Numbered from the stretch's first letter, positions 34,747 to 42,671 are shown. The stretch: 64,000 nt of DNA from Bin87 sp965221295 (GCA_965221295.1 OZ244879.1:2108001-2172000); one strand, 5' to 3'. A program made the numbers and translations. The notes: a model not told the origin generated them from the letters alone.

Positions 34747-35424
34747 GCGCTGTCATCCCGAAGCATCCCAACGTCCCGTCATTCCGAGGCCCCTCCCAAC
34801 CGTCATTGCGAGGCCCCTCCCAAATGTCATTGCGAGGCCCCTCCTCTATTGTCATTGCGAGGCCGTAGGCCGTGGCAATCCCGACCCCGTAGCCCACCAC
34901 TCCCGGCAACTGTCATTCCGAGGCCCTTCCCCTACTACAATTGCGAGGCCCTTCCCAACTGTCATTGCGAGGCCGTAGGCCGTGGCAATCCCGACCCCGT
35001 AGCCCACCACTCCCAGCAACTGTCATTCCGAGGCCCCTGCTCTACTGCCATTGCGAGGCCCCTCCCAACTGTCATTGCGAGGCCCCTCCTCTACTGTCAT
35101 TGCGAGGCCGTAGGCCGTGGCAATCCCGACCCGCAACCCACCACTCCCGGCAACTACCATTGCGAGCCCCTCCGCTACTGTCATTGCGAGGCCCCTCCCA
35201 ACTGTCATTGCGAGGCCGAAGGCCGCGGCAATCCCGACCCCGTAGCCCACCACTCCCGGCAACCGTCATTCCGAGGCCTCTCCACAACTGTCATTGCGAG
35301 GCCGTAGGCCGTGGCAATCCCGACCCCGTAGCCTACCACTCGCGGCAACTGTCATTCCGAGGCCCTTCCCAACTGTCATTGCGAGGCCGTAGGCCGTGGC
35401 AATCCCGACCCCGTAGCCCACCAC
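34747..35424. repeat. 18-unit REP-like array (12 short and 6 palindromic long units)
   Basis: Short units of about 20-25 bases have the form GTCATTGCGAGGCCCCTCC with a variable tail. Six long units of about 60 bases contain the imperfect palindrome ATTGCGAGGCC-GTA-GGCC-GTGGCAAT and then an ATCCCGACCCCGTAGCC stretch. The order is not regular (short runs of one to three between long units), and units differ by single bases (GCGAG/CCGAG). The same core occurs twice at 27.6 kb. The gap 34681-35479 holds no gene; open frames across the array translate to repeat-derived Cys/Arg/His-rich text. Confidence 0.9.
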
Positions 35425-35467
35425 CACCCGCCCCAAGCCCAGCGCCATCACCAAACGCGCCACGCGT

Positions 35468-35473
35468 TATAAT
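35468..35473 (+). promoter_or_regulatory. -10 box of a probable leaderless transcript for glycerate kinase
   Basis: TATAAT at 35468-35473 is followed by only six bases before the ATG at 35480. Transcription from this box would begin at or within a base or two of the start codon, so the mRNA would be leaderless. No clear -35 box or ribosome site exists. Confidence 0.4.
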
Positions 35474-35479
35474 TGTCCC

Positions 35480-36637
35480 ATGCCACTCCGCATCGTCATC
35501 GCCCCCCAGGCCTTCAAGCAAAGCGTCTCCGCCAGCGCCGCCGCCCGCGCCATTCAACGCGGCGTCGCACGCGCCATCCCAGATGCCGAAACCATCCTGA
35601 TTCCCGTGGCCGACGGCGGCGATGGCACGTTGGCCGCCCTGGTCGATACCTCCGGCGGTCGGTATTTCTCCGCCGAGGTCGTCGGCCCGTTGGGCGATCC
35701 CATCTCGGCCCAATGGGGTGTCATGGGCGACGGCGCGACTGCGGTCATCGAGATGGCCCTGGCCTCTGGACTGGCGTTGATTCCCAACCACCGCCGCGAC
35801 CCTCGGGTAGCTACCACCTACGGAACCGGCCAGCTCATGCGCGCCGCCCTCGACGCCGGTTATACCCGCGTCATCGTCGGACTCGGCGGCAGCGCCACCA
35901 ACGACGGCGGCGCCGGCATGGCCGCCGCCCTCGGCGCCCGTTTCCTCGACGCTTCCGGCCACGAACTCCCCCCTGGCGGCGCCGCGTTGGCCAACCTGCA
36001 CCGCATCGATCTTTTCGGCCTGCACCCCAAACTCCACGACGCTTCCATCATCGGCGCCACCGACGTCACCAATCCGTTGTGCGGCGACACCGGCGCTTCC
36101 GCGATTTTTGGTCCGCAGAAAGGCGCGACTCCAGACATGATTCGAGAACTCGACGCCTCCCTCGCCAACCTGGCCCGCGTGATTCAAACCCAACTGTCCC
36201 TAGACGTGATGCCAACGCCCGGTTCTGGAGCCGCTGGCGGGTTGGGCGCCGGCCTGATGGCCTTCGCTCACTGTGAACTCCGATCCGGCATCGACATGAT
36301 CTGCGACGCGCTTGACTTCGACCGCCACGTGGCAGCCGCCGATCTGGTTATCACCGGCGAGGGTCGCGCCGACCGTTCCACCGCCTTCGACAAGGCTCCC
36401 GTCGGCATCGCCCGGCGCAGCAAAGCCTACGGCGTTCCCACGCTGCTGCTGGCCGGTAGTTTGGGCGACGGTTACGATGCGCTGTATCAACACGGCATCG
36501 ACGCCATCATCCCAATCGCCGAGGAGCCCACCACCCTCGAAACCAGCCTGGACCAGGGCGCCGAGCTGCTGGAACGCGGCGCCGAGCGAGCCCTCCGCCT
36601 CTACAGCTTGGGCCGCTCCCAGAAATTTAAACCCTGA
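35480..36637 (+). CDS. glycerate kinase
   Basis: This 385-residue kinase belongs to the GarK/GlxK type. It starts IVIAPQAFKQSVSASAAARA and has PVADGGDGTLAALV, TTYGTGQLMRAALDAG, VGLGGSATNDGGAGMAAALG and PGSGAAGGLGAGLMAF, then a late ITGEGRADRSTAFDKAP motif. It phosphorylates D-glycerate to 2-phosphoglycerate with ATP, which feeds the C2/C3 acids handled in this window into lower glycolysis. It follows the REP-like array directly and is followed by an SRPBCC gene 28 bases later. Confidence 0.92.
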   Translation: MPLRIVIAPQAFKQSVSASAAARAIQRGVARAIPDAETILIPVADGGDGTLAALVDTSGGRYFSAEVVGPLGDPISAQWGVMGDGATAVIEMALASGLALIPNHRRDPRVATTYGTGQLMRAALDAGYTRVIVGLGGSATNDGGAGMAAALGARFLDASGHELPPGGAALANLHRIDLFGLHPKLHDASIIGATDVTNPLCGDTGASAIFGPQKGATPDMIRELDASLANLARVIQTQLSLDVMPTPGSGAAGGLGAGLMAFAHCELRSGIDMICDALDFDRHVAAADLVITGEGRADRSTAFDKAPVGIARRSKAYGVPTLLLAGSLGDGYDALYQHGIDAIIPIAEEPTTLETSLDQGAELLERGAERALRLYSLGRSQKFKP

Positions 36638-36664
36638 CCGCGCCACCAATCAGGACTTCGCCCC

Positions 36665-37105
36665 ATGCCTTTCACCCTGGAAAGCTCCCAATGGCTACCG
36701 CGTCTGCCGGAGGAAATCTTCCCCTTCTATTCGGACGCTTTCAACCTGGAGGCGCTGACTCCACCGATACTGCGGTTCCACGTCGCCACCCCGCCACCTA
36801 TCGAAATGCGGGCCGGCGCCGTCATCGATTACCGCCTGCGCGTGCGCGGACTGCCCATGCGCTGGCGCAGTTGCATCACGGCTTGGGAACCTCCCAACCG
36901 CTTCGTCGATGAGCAGATCAAAGGACCCTACCGCAGGTGGGTGCACGAGCACACGTTCACCCCGCAAGACGGCGGTACGCTGGTGCGCGATGTCGTCGAT
37001 TACGATATGTTTGGCGGTTGGTTGGTTGACCGACTGCTGGTTCGCCACGACTTGCGGCGCATCTTCGACTACCGCCAGGCCCGGCTCGCCGAGATCTTCG
37101 CCTGA
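36665..37105 (+). CDS. SRPBCC family protein (polyketide cyclase/START-like fold)
   Basis: This 146-residue single-domain protein is of the helix-grip fold. LPEEIFPFYSDAFNLEALTP is the characteristic N-terminal part. FHVATPPPIEMRAGAVIDYRLRVRGLPMRW and PNRFVDEQIKGPYRRWVHEHTF follow, as in the YfcH/CoxG-like SRPBCC proteins, and LVRDVVDYDMFGG is close to the end. Such proteins bind hydrophobic ligands or lipids. The gene lies 28 bases after glycerate kinase, on the same strand. The ligand is unknown. Confidence 0.82.
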   Translation: MPFTLESSQWLPRLPEEIFPFYSDAFNLEALTPPILRFHVATPPPIEMRAGAVIDYRLRVRGLPMRWRSCITAWEPPNRFVDEQIKGPYRRWVHEHTFTPQDGGTLVRDVVDYDMFGGWLVDRLLVRHDLRRIFDYRQARLAEIFA

Positions 37106-37111
37106 CCCCGG

Positions 37112-37516
37112 TTAGGTCACCCGCTCGCCCACGAATCGCACCACGATTCCCGCCAGCTCGATTGCCCGCTCCGCGTCATCGTCGTCAAACGCCTCGGCGG
37201 GAATCCCGCTGGGTAGGTAGGCCGGGTAGCGGGTGATGTCGTAGTACTTGTCCAGCTGCCGCGCCTCCGCCTTGATGGTGTCAAAAAACATCTCGAATAT
37301 CTTGGCGTCCTCGCAAAGATCCAGCAGCGAATTGCCCCATACGTCCTCAGCTCCACGACGGTACAGGTAGGCCTTCACCGCCTTTTCCGCGGCCTGTTGA
37401 CACAGGAAACACGCCAGGTTGTAGCGTTCCCCTTCACGGTTGTAAACCGCGTCCTCCAGGTCGCGTTCCGCCTGTCGGAACCAGCGGGCGCCCTCGGCAG
37501 CGAAATCAGGCATCAA
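37112..37516 (-). CDS. HEPN domain protein
   Basis: This 134-residue protein of four helices starts GARWFRQAERDLEDAVYNRE and has YNLACFLCQQAAEKAVKAYL, the HEPN signature. DITRYPAYLPSGIPAEAFDDDDAERAIE is typical of its C-terminal helix region. The His of the usual RX4-6H ribonuclease motif is replaced: the segment following the Arg reads VWGNSLLDL, with Asn where Gly-His-Ser is common. It overlaps the nucleotidyltransferase-like gene (37506) by 11 bases. HEPN/MNT pairs are toxin-antitoxin systems. With altered residues this one might be a regulatory or decayed form. Confidence 0.8.
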   Translation of the reverse strand: MMPDFAAEGARWFRQAERDLEDAVYNREGERYNLACFLCQQAAEKAVKAYLYRRGAEDVWGNSLLDLCEDAKIFEMFFDTIKAEARQLDKYYDITRYPAYLPSGIPAEAFDDDDAERAIELAGIVVRFVGERVT

Positions 37517-37847
37517 AAACCACCCTTCCTTGTTTGCAGGCGGCGCTCAGGGCCGGCAACGTGTCCTGTAGTCGCTCGAATTCCTCCGGCGTGTACACCT
37601 GCGACGTTATGCCCACCTGCGAGTCCAGGTGGTACGAGAAGAAGTCGGCCCGTCTGCCGAAAGGCCGGTCGGTCTCGTGCACGAACACGAAATCCAACGT
37701 GCTGTCCGGGGCATAGTCCCCACTCACCGCGTCGCCGATGAGGATGGCCTTCTCAATGCCCAGCGTGGGAAATACGTCCATCATCTCCGCCAACTGCTGT
37801 TCCAGCATCTGCCGCCGAAACTGGATGAAGCCAACTCTCATCGGCAT
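37506..37847 (-). CDS. nucleotidyltransferase-fold (MNT-like) protein, partner of the HEPN gene
   Basis: This 113-residue protein has a strand-loop KAILIGDAVSGDYAPDSTLDFVFVHE that lines up with the nucleotidyltransferase motif G-S-x-x-x-G...S-D-x-D. Two key changes stand out: Gly-Asp replaces Gly-Ser, and Thr replaces the first Asp of the D-x-D pair. Only the second acidic residue is clear. It lies directly upstream of, and overlaps, the HEPN gene. AMPylation of the HEPN toxin is known for MNT antitoxins. Here the missing acid makes activity doubtful. Confidence 0.7.
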   Translation of the reverse strand: MPMRVGFIQFRRQMLEQQLAEMMDVFPTLGIEKAILIGDAVSGDYAPDSTLDFVFVHETDRPFGRRADFFSYHLDSQVGITSQVYTPEEFERLQDTLPALSAACKQGRVVFDA

Positions 37848-37874
37848 TTTGCTTTCCCCCAGTGGTGATTCCGT

Positions 37875-38645
37875 CTAACCGTTTCCGTCGTCCAGCAACG
37901 CCAGGTGAACTTCCCTCGGCCCGTGAACGCCCACGACTATCGTCTGTTCAATGTCCGCCGTCCGACTCGGCCCGGTGATGAAGTTCAAGTAGCTCCCCAT
38001 CTCCCCCGTTCCCTGGGCGCCGTTCCGGTAATATTCCAGGCGCCTCAACGTGAAGAGGTCGTCCAGGTTCCCCAGAACATCCTGAGGCCGCACAATCGCC
38101 ACGTGCACCGGCGGAACTACCGATACCAACCGACTCAGACCCCTCCTGGGCAGCACGATGACCGACCCCGTTTCCGCGATGGCATAGTCGGCGCCCGTGA
38201 TCCCCATGTCCGACTGCGCTAAACGTCGCCGTACCGCTTCCTGGCTCTCGGCTCCGTCGTACACTGCGGGCCAGCACAGCGCCCCCACTCCAGCCAGCGC
38301 GGCGTCCACAGGGGCTGCGTCGAATACTTCCTGCTGCGACCTCGCTATCGACGTGGCTCCCAACCGACCGGCCAGCGACACAACATAATCCAGCGCTTCC
38401 TCGACCCCGCCGCATCGCGCGACGTTCCAACCTCGCAGGGCCGCGGTCTCCGCCAATTGACCCAACAGCGCCGGCATTTCGGCCGCGATACGTTGCCGAG
38501 CTGCCGATGCCCGTTCTTCGATGGCCGCCAGGTCATCCAACAACGGGCCGTAGGGTTCTGCCGGTGGCTCATCCGTCCGGCCCAGCGCCTCGCGCACGGA
38601 CGCTAGGAAGTCGGCGGTCTGGATACCCATATTGACGGCGTTCAT
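37875..38645 (-). CDS. lutC: LutC, lactate utilization LUD domain protein
   Basis: This 256-residue LUD-domain protein contains ADFLASVREALGR at the start and ADYAIAETGSVIVLPRRGLSRLVSVVPPVHVAI, the defining core of the family, and LNFITGPSRTADIEQTIVVGVHGPREVHLALLD at the end. LutABC oxidises L-lactate to pyruvate. It is the third gene of the operon, after an intergenic spacer of 104 bases that carries a 19-bp repeat. Confidence 0.9.
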   Translation of the reverse strand: MNAVNMGIQTADFLASVREALGRTDEPPAEPYGPLLDDLAAIEERASAARQRIAAEMPALLGQLAETAALRGWNVARCGGVEEALDYVVSLAGRLGATSIARSQQEVFDAAPVDAALAGVGALCWPAVYDGAESQEAVRRRLAQSDMGITGADYAIAETGSVIVLPRRGLSRLVSVVPPVHVAIVRPQDVLGNLDDLFTLRRLEYYRNGAQGTGEMGSYLNFITGPSRTADIEQTIVVGVHGPREVHLALLDDGNG

Positions 38646-38686
38646 GCCAAAATGTACTCGGTTAGGTTACCCATAAACGGATCGAT

Positions 38687-38743
38687 TGCCCAAATGTCTC
38701 GAGAATGCCCAAATGTCTCGAGAATACCCAAACATCGATAGAA
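38687..38743. repeat. 19-bp tandem repeat between lutB and lutC
   Basis: Two exact units TGCCCAAATGTCTCGAGAA fill 38687-38705 and 38706-38724. A diverged third unit, TACCCAAACATCGATAGAA, follows at 38725-38743. It lies wholly in the spacer between the two genes. Confidence 0.9.
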
Positions 38744-38749
38744 CGTCGC

Positions 38750-40195
38750 CTACTGGCCGTCCTTGGACAGTTCTTCACGCCACCGGTCCCGAAAACTCCG
38801 GGCCGGCGGAACGGGCAAATCTCGGGCGCGGGTCCATTTCGAGATCAGCGGCAGGCGGGTCGGCCCGATCTTGCCCGAACGCGCCAGCGGCGCCATCAAC
38901 GCTCGACCCAGCGACCGGCCCAATCGGAGCAGGACGGGATTTGACATAACGGTCGCGAATCCCCGAGCCAACAATCTTTCCCAGTCCGATGCCGTCCGTT
39001 GGTTGCTTTCCTCGCTTTCGGCCTGCTGACGGCGCAGGTGCAGCAACATGCGCGGTATGTTGATCTGCACCGGGCAAGCGTCCCGGCACGCCCCGCACAG
39101 GGTCGAGGCGTTGGGCAGGTCCTTCGCTTCCGCCACTCCCACCAAGCCCGGCGTTACGATGGATCCAATCGGCCCCGGATACACCCAGCCGTAGGCGTGG
39201 CCTCCAACCCGCTGGTAGATCGGGCACACGTTCAGGCACGCCCCGCAACGGATGCAGTACAACGATTCTCGGAGCATCGGGTCCCGCAGTAGCCGGCTGC
39301 GCCCGTTGTCCACGATCACCAGGTGAAACTCCTCCGGCCCGTCTTCGTCATCGGCGCGCCTGGGGCCGGTAACCATGCTGACGTAGGACGAAATGCGCTG
39401 GCCCGTCGCCGAACGCGGCAGCAACCGCAGAAACACCGCCAGGTCCTCCAGCGACGGTATCACCTTCTCCATCCCGGCCAACCCAACATGGATCCGCGGC
39501 GCCGAAGTGCACAGGCGGCCGTTCCCTTCGTTGGTGATGATCACCAGCGACCCGGTTTCGGCCACCAGGAAGTTGGCCCCACTGACCCCCATGTCCGCTT
39601 CCAAGAATCGCTGACGCAACGCCACCCGAGCCACTCGCGCCATTTCTTCGATGTCTTCCGAATACGGTACGCCCAGTTGTTCAGCAAAAAGCTGCGCCAC
39701 CTGCCCCCGAGTCTTGTGCAGCGCCGGAGCCACCAGATGCGACGGGGTTTCTTCGGCCAGTTGGATGATGTACTCGCCCAGGTCGGTTTCAAACACGTCT
39801 ATGCCGCGCTCTGCCAGCGTGTGGTTCAGGCCCAGCTCTTCGGACACCATGGACTTGCTTTTGGTGACGGTCTTCACGCCCCGCCGCTCGGCAATCTCCG
39901 ATACGATGGCGTTGGCTTGGGCGGCGTCCCCCGCGAAATGCACGTGTCCCCCGGCCGCCCGGACGTTTCGCTCCAGCATCGCCAGGTAGTAATCCAGATG
40001 GCCGATGGTATGTTCCTTGATGCCCCGGGCCTTTTCTCGCCAGCTCTCCCAAACCTCCTCTGATACCTCCTGGATCGCCTCCCGCCTGGCGCCATCGAAA
40101 CCGCTGCCAGCCCGGCGCAGCGCCTGCCGCAGCTGCGCGTCCTGCACCGCCGCCCGGGATGCCGCAACGAACTCGCGGGTGGCAACCTCGGCCAT
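38750..40195 (-). CDS. lutB: LutB, lactate utilization iron-sulfur protein
   Basis: This 481-residue protein has an N-terminal LUD domain, with RGVKTVTKSKSMVSEELGLN and FLEADMGVSGANFLVAETGSLVII. A ferredoxin-type double cluster site follows: YCIRCGACLNVCPIYQRVGGH and TLCGACRDACPVQINIP. LutB is the central subunit of the LutABC lactate oxidase. The start lies 3 bases after the lutA stop codon, so translation is coupled. The C-terminal part beyond the Fe-S region (about residues 400-481) is a variable tail with Arg-rich helices. Confidence 0.92.
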   Translation of the reverse strand: MAEVATREFVAASRAAVQDAQLRQALRRAGSGFDGARREAIQEVSEEVWESWREKARGIKEHTIGHLDYYLAMLERNVRAAGGHVHFAGDAAQANAIVSEIAERRGVKTVTKSKSMVSEELGLNHTLAERGIDVFETDLGEYIIQLAEETPSHLVAPALHKTRGQVAQLFAEQLGVPYSEDIEEMARVARVALRQRFLEADMGVSGANFLVAETGSLVIITNEGNGRLCTSAPRIHVGLAGMEKVIPSLEDLAVFLRLLPRSATGQRISSYVSMVTGPRRADDEDGPEEFHLVIVDNGRSRLLRDPMLRESLYCIRCGACLNVCPIYQRVGGHAYGWVYPGPIGSIVTPGLVGVAEAKDLPNASTLCGACRDACPVQINIPRMLLHLRRQQAESEESNQRTASDWERLLARGFATVMSNPVLLRLGRSLGRALMAPLARSGKIGPTRLPLISKWTRARDLPVPPARSFRDRWREELSKDGQ

Positions 40196-40198
40196 CGG

Positions 40199-41098
40199 TC
40201 AGTCCGTCCCGCCGTCCAGCGCCTGCGCGATATGCCGCACCGACACCGGCAGACCCTGACGGCTCACGGCGCCGCCAATGTGCATCAGGCAGCCCATGTC
40301 GCAGGCCGTCACCACCTCGGCTCCGCTTTCCTCAATTGCGGCCAGCTTGTCCGACAACATTTCCTCGGAGATGTGCGGGTACTTCACCGCGAAGGTCCCA
40401 CCGAACCCACAACACTGCTCCGCGTCGGGCAGCTCCACCAGTTCCACGCCCTCGGCGCTGCTCAACAATCGCCGGGGACCCTCACGGACTCGCAACTCCC
40501 GCAGCAGGTGGCACGACGGATGGTACGCGACTTTGCGACCTGCGGCCGCGCCTTCGCCCGAAATCGCGGCTGCTCGGTTGCCGGTAGCGGCCGCTTCATC
40601 CCCAGACGCGGCAACCCCGTCCTCCGGTACCGATTCCAAGCCCAGCGCTTCCGTCAGGAACTCCGTGAACTCATACACCCGCTCCCGCAGCGATTCCGAC
40701 CGCTCCAGCAGGCCCGGATCATCAGCGAATAGATCTTCGTAAAACACCCGCAGCATCGCTCCGCACGAGCCCGACGGAACCACAACGTACTCTGCGCCTT
40801 CCAGCGCATCCAGCGTGCGCGCGGCCAGCTTCTTCGCTTCCGCGGCGAACCCAGAGTTGTAAAGCGGCTGCCCGCAGCATATCTGCCCCTGGGGGAAACT
40901 CACGTCCACGCCACATCGCCGCAGCGTCTTCACCACGCTGACCCCAACTTCCGGGTACAACTGGTCGATGATGCACGTGATGAAAAGGGTTGCCCTCTTG
41001 GGCGCGGCCTGGCTCAATTCAATCCCCCGAACGAATCGCTGGGCAAGGTTAGCAGAGCCGCCCCTTCCTGTCCATCCGCCGCGCGTTTGCTCCATCAC
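40199..41098 (-). CDS. lutA: LutA, CCG-domain iron-sulfur oxidoreductase
   Basis: This 299-residue protein is the CCG-domain subunit. TLFITCIIDQLYPEVGVSVV, QGQICCGQPLYNSGF, YVVVPSGSCGAM, KVAYHPSCHLLREL and LPDAEQCCGFGGTFAVKYP give the two CCG repeats (CX30-CCG). A low-complexity Ala/Gly/Glu/Asp insert of about 25 residues precedes the second repeat. The usual start of the family is about 35 residues in. The frame is open upstream to 41098 and overlaps the 20-bp repeat array, so the first residues are uncertain. It is the first gene of the lut operon. Electrons probably go to a quinone via unknown carriers. Confidence 0.87.
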   Translation of the reverse strand: MMEQTRGGWTGRGGSANLAQRFVRGIELSQAAPKRATLFITCIIDQLYPEVGVSVVKTLRRCGVDVSFPQGQICCGQPLYNSGFAAEAKKLAARTLDALEGAEYVVVPSGSCGAMLRVFYEDLFADDPGLLERSESLRERVYEFTEFLTEALGLESVPEDGVAASGDEAAATGNRAAAISGEGAAAGRKVAYHPSCHLLRELRVREGPRRLLSSAEGVELVELPDAEQCCGFGGTFAVKYPHISEEMLSDKLAAIEESGAEVVTACDMGCLMHIGGAVSRQGLPVSVRHIAQALDGGTD

Positions 41099-41160
41099 CC
41101 GAGCATTGGCTCCATCACCCTAGCGGTTGCTCCGCCCGCCTAGCATTTGCTCCACCTGCC
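41081..41160. repeat. 20-bp degenerate tandem repeat upstream of lutA
   Basis: Four units of exactly 20 bases occupy 41081-41100, 41101-41120, 41121-41140 and 41141-41160, with a partial fifth. Typical units are TAGCATTTGCTCCACCTGCC and GAGCATTGGCTCCATCACCC. The array spans the intergenic region between lutA and the gene at 41232 and covers the alternative upstream starts of lutA. Confidence 0.85.
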
Positions 41161-41231
41161 TAGCTTTGGCGTTATCATATTCGCAACCCACCCAACTTCC
41201 CCGACTCACCGAATTTCCGAGGGCTGTCCCC

Positions 41232-41936
41232 ATGGCCGAAGAACTCACCAGAATCACCCGACCCGCAACCGCCAACTACCACGGCAAGCGCAAGCTCCTC
41301 CTCGCGCCCCTGGTTCACCTACCCATCCCGCCCGACGCAGCGCCTTCCGACGGAACCGAAATCGTCGGCCGTTACTGGGAACAGGTGGACGTGCAGGTGC
41401 GAGCCGTCCAAAACGCCCTGGGCAGCGTCAACCACGTTTACCATGAAAACCTCCCTTCCGGCGGCGCCGACGGCCTGGGTTACCTGGAGGCCAGCGGCCA
41501 GGGCAGCTTGGCCCTCGTCAAATCCTTGGTTGAAGCCGGCGCCTCCCTGGAATCCACCGAGTCCATGCCAATACTGGCCGAGGCTCTCGACCTGCAACGC
41601 TGCCTCATGCAGCCCCTGATGAGCCCAACCGTGGCTGACCAACTGCAGGAATGGCTCACCGACGCCACCCGCCGACGCTACGCCTTTATCTCCAACGTCA
41701 TCGACTCCACCCTGTCCGACGACGCCACCGGCCTGCTCTTGATCAACGAGCGCCACCAGGTTCAGTTCCCCGACGACCTCGAGGTGATCTACGTCGCTCC
41801 TCCCGCTCTTGACGAGCTTCGCCGCTGGCTCCAGAACTGGACTGAGCAACTGCAACGCGAAATGGCCGCCCAGGCCGGCTCCCCAGCTCCAAACGAATCC
41901 CAACCATCGGACCCCGATGCCCAAACCTCAACATAA
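41232..41936 (+). CDS. conserved protein of unknown function (234 aa)
   Basis: This 234-residue protein has no signal peptide or membrane segment. Visible stretches are KRKLLLAPLVHLPIPPDA, RYWEQVDVQVRAVQNALG, VKSLVEAGASLESTESMP and, near the end, NERHQVQFPDDLEVIYVAPP followed by DELRRWL. The chain ends in a disordered Ser/Pro/Gln tail. I do not recognise the family. It looks like an all-soluble alpha/beta protein that is probably conserved among relatives, because codon use is even. The ATG at 41232 follows GGGCTGTCCCC. The gene is divergent from lutABC. Confidence 0.6.
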   Translation: MAEELTRITRPATANYHGKRKLLLAPLVHLPIPPDAAPSDGTEIVGRYWEQVDVQVRAVQNALGSVNHVYHENLPSGGADGLGYLEASGQGSLALVKSLVEAGASLESTESMPILAEALDLQRCLMQPLMSPTVADQLQEWLTDATRRRYAFISNVIDSTLSDDATGLLLINERHQVQFPDDLEVIYVAPPALDELRRWLQNWTEQLQREMAAQAGSPAPNESQPSDPDAQTST

Positions 41937-42080
41937 TCCCTAGAGCCACAGAGACGAGCCGGCGCGCCATCTGAATAGCTGCCGTAGCTTCCTGTCCCGC
42001 AAATTGCTCCACCCGCGCCCGTGCAGGCTGCCGCCGGCAAAGTAGCCAACCACCATAAACAGATCCCGCCGCCATCACGC

Positions 42081-42109
42081 AAAAGCCCCGACGCTAGCGC
42101 GCCGGGGCT
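42081..42109 (-). terminator. rho-independent terminator after tRNA-Sec
   Basis: AGCCCCG at 42084-42090 pairs with CGGGGCT at 42103-42109 around a 12-base loop. On the minus strand the stem is followed by TTTT. It lies 40 bases after the tRNA-Sec 3' end. Confidence 0.6.
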
Positions 42110-42149
42110 GATCGTCAGAACGGTCGAATCAGCGGTCTTCCGTTTCAGC

Positions 42150-42246
42150 TGGCGGGAGTGCGAGGGAGTCGAACCCACCTACCCCGCTCGTCACGAGGCA
42201 TAACGGATTTGAAGTCCGCAAGAGCCACCGGGCCCCATCCACTCCC
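42150..42246 (-). tRNA. selC: tRNA-Sec (anticodon UCA)
   Basis: Read on the minus strand the transcript begins GGGAGTGG and ends CACTCCCGCCA, with the CCA encoded. The anticodon arm GCGGA-CTTCAAA-TCCGT has anticodon TCA, which reads UGA. The total length of 97 bases, the long extra arm (CCTCG-TGA-CGAG and flanks) and the extended acceptor region fit a selenocysteine tRNA rather than a serine isoacceptor. In the coaxial stack the eighth acceptor pair (G-G) and one T-stem pair (T-T) are mismatched, which is unusual. It lies 11 bases after thioredoxin on the same strand. The genome should also have selA, selB and selD. Confidence 0.8.
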
Positions 42247-42257
42247 GCAGGGCCGCG

Positions 42258-42587
42258 CTAACTCTCCAACACCGCGTCGATCTTGCGCTTCAACGCCGGC
42301 TTCGGCTGCGCTCCCACCACCTGGTCCACTGGCTGGCCGTCCTTGAAGAATATCAACGCTGGTATGCTGCGGATGCCGTAACGCGCCGCAATGTCCGGGT
42401 CGCTGTCCACGTCCAGCTTGGCCACGTTCATCTTGCCTTCGTATTCCAGGGCCAGGTCGTGCACCGCCGGGGCGATCATCTTGCACGGTCCGCACCATTC
42501 CGCCCAGAAGTCCACCATCACGGGCAGCTCCGAGTCCATCACGCTGGCTTGCCAGTTTTCTCCGTTTACGTCCATTGGTTCGGGCAT
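42258..42587 (-). CDS. trxA: thioredoxin
   Basis: This 109-residue protein has the redox site WAEWCGPCKMIAPAV and the KLDVDSDPDIAARYGIRSIPALIFFKDGQ block with the cis-proline loop. At this size it is the ordinary cytoplasmic thioredoxin. TTAGGAGTGAATC precedes the ATG. It is followed directly by the tRNA-Sec gene, and the two may share a transcript ending at 42081. The CGPC site contains cysteine codons, not UGA. Confidence 0.95.
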   Translation of the reverse strand: MPEPMDVNGENWQASVMDSELPVMVDFWAEWCGPCKMIAPAVHDLALEYEGKMNVAKLDVDSDPDIAARYGIRSIPALIFFKDGQPVDQVVGAQPKPALKRKIDAVLES

Positions 42588-42671
42588 GATTCACTCCTAA
42601 TCAGGTCTGCAAATTGGGTTCTTCAGCCTACCGGCAACGCCGCTTTGTCGCGCCGATTCAATGTGAAAATA

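Noticed and set aside
34747..35424. CRISPR array
   Set aside because: Units vary in length, there are no unique spacers of constant size, and no cas genes are present.
34735..35600. Open frames across the REP-like array
   Set aside because: Their translations repeat the unit (Cys/His/Glu/Arg-rich), cross unit borders without conservation and lack ribosome sites.
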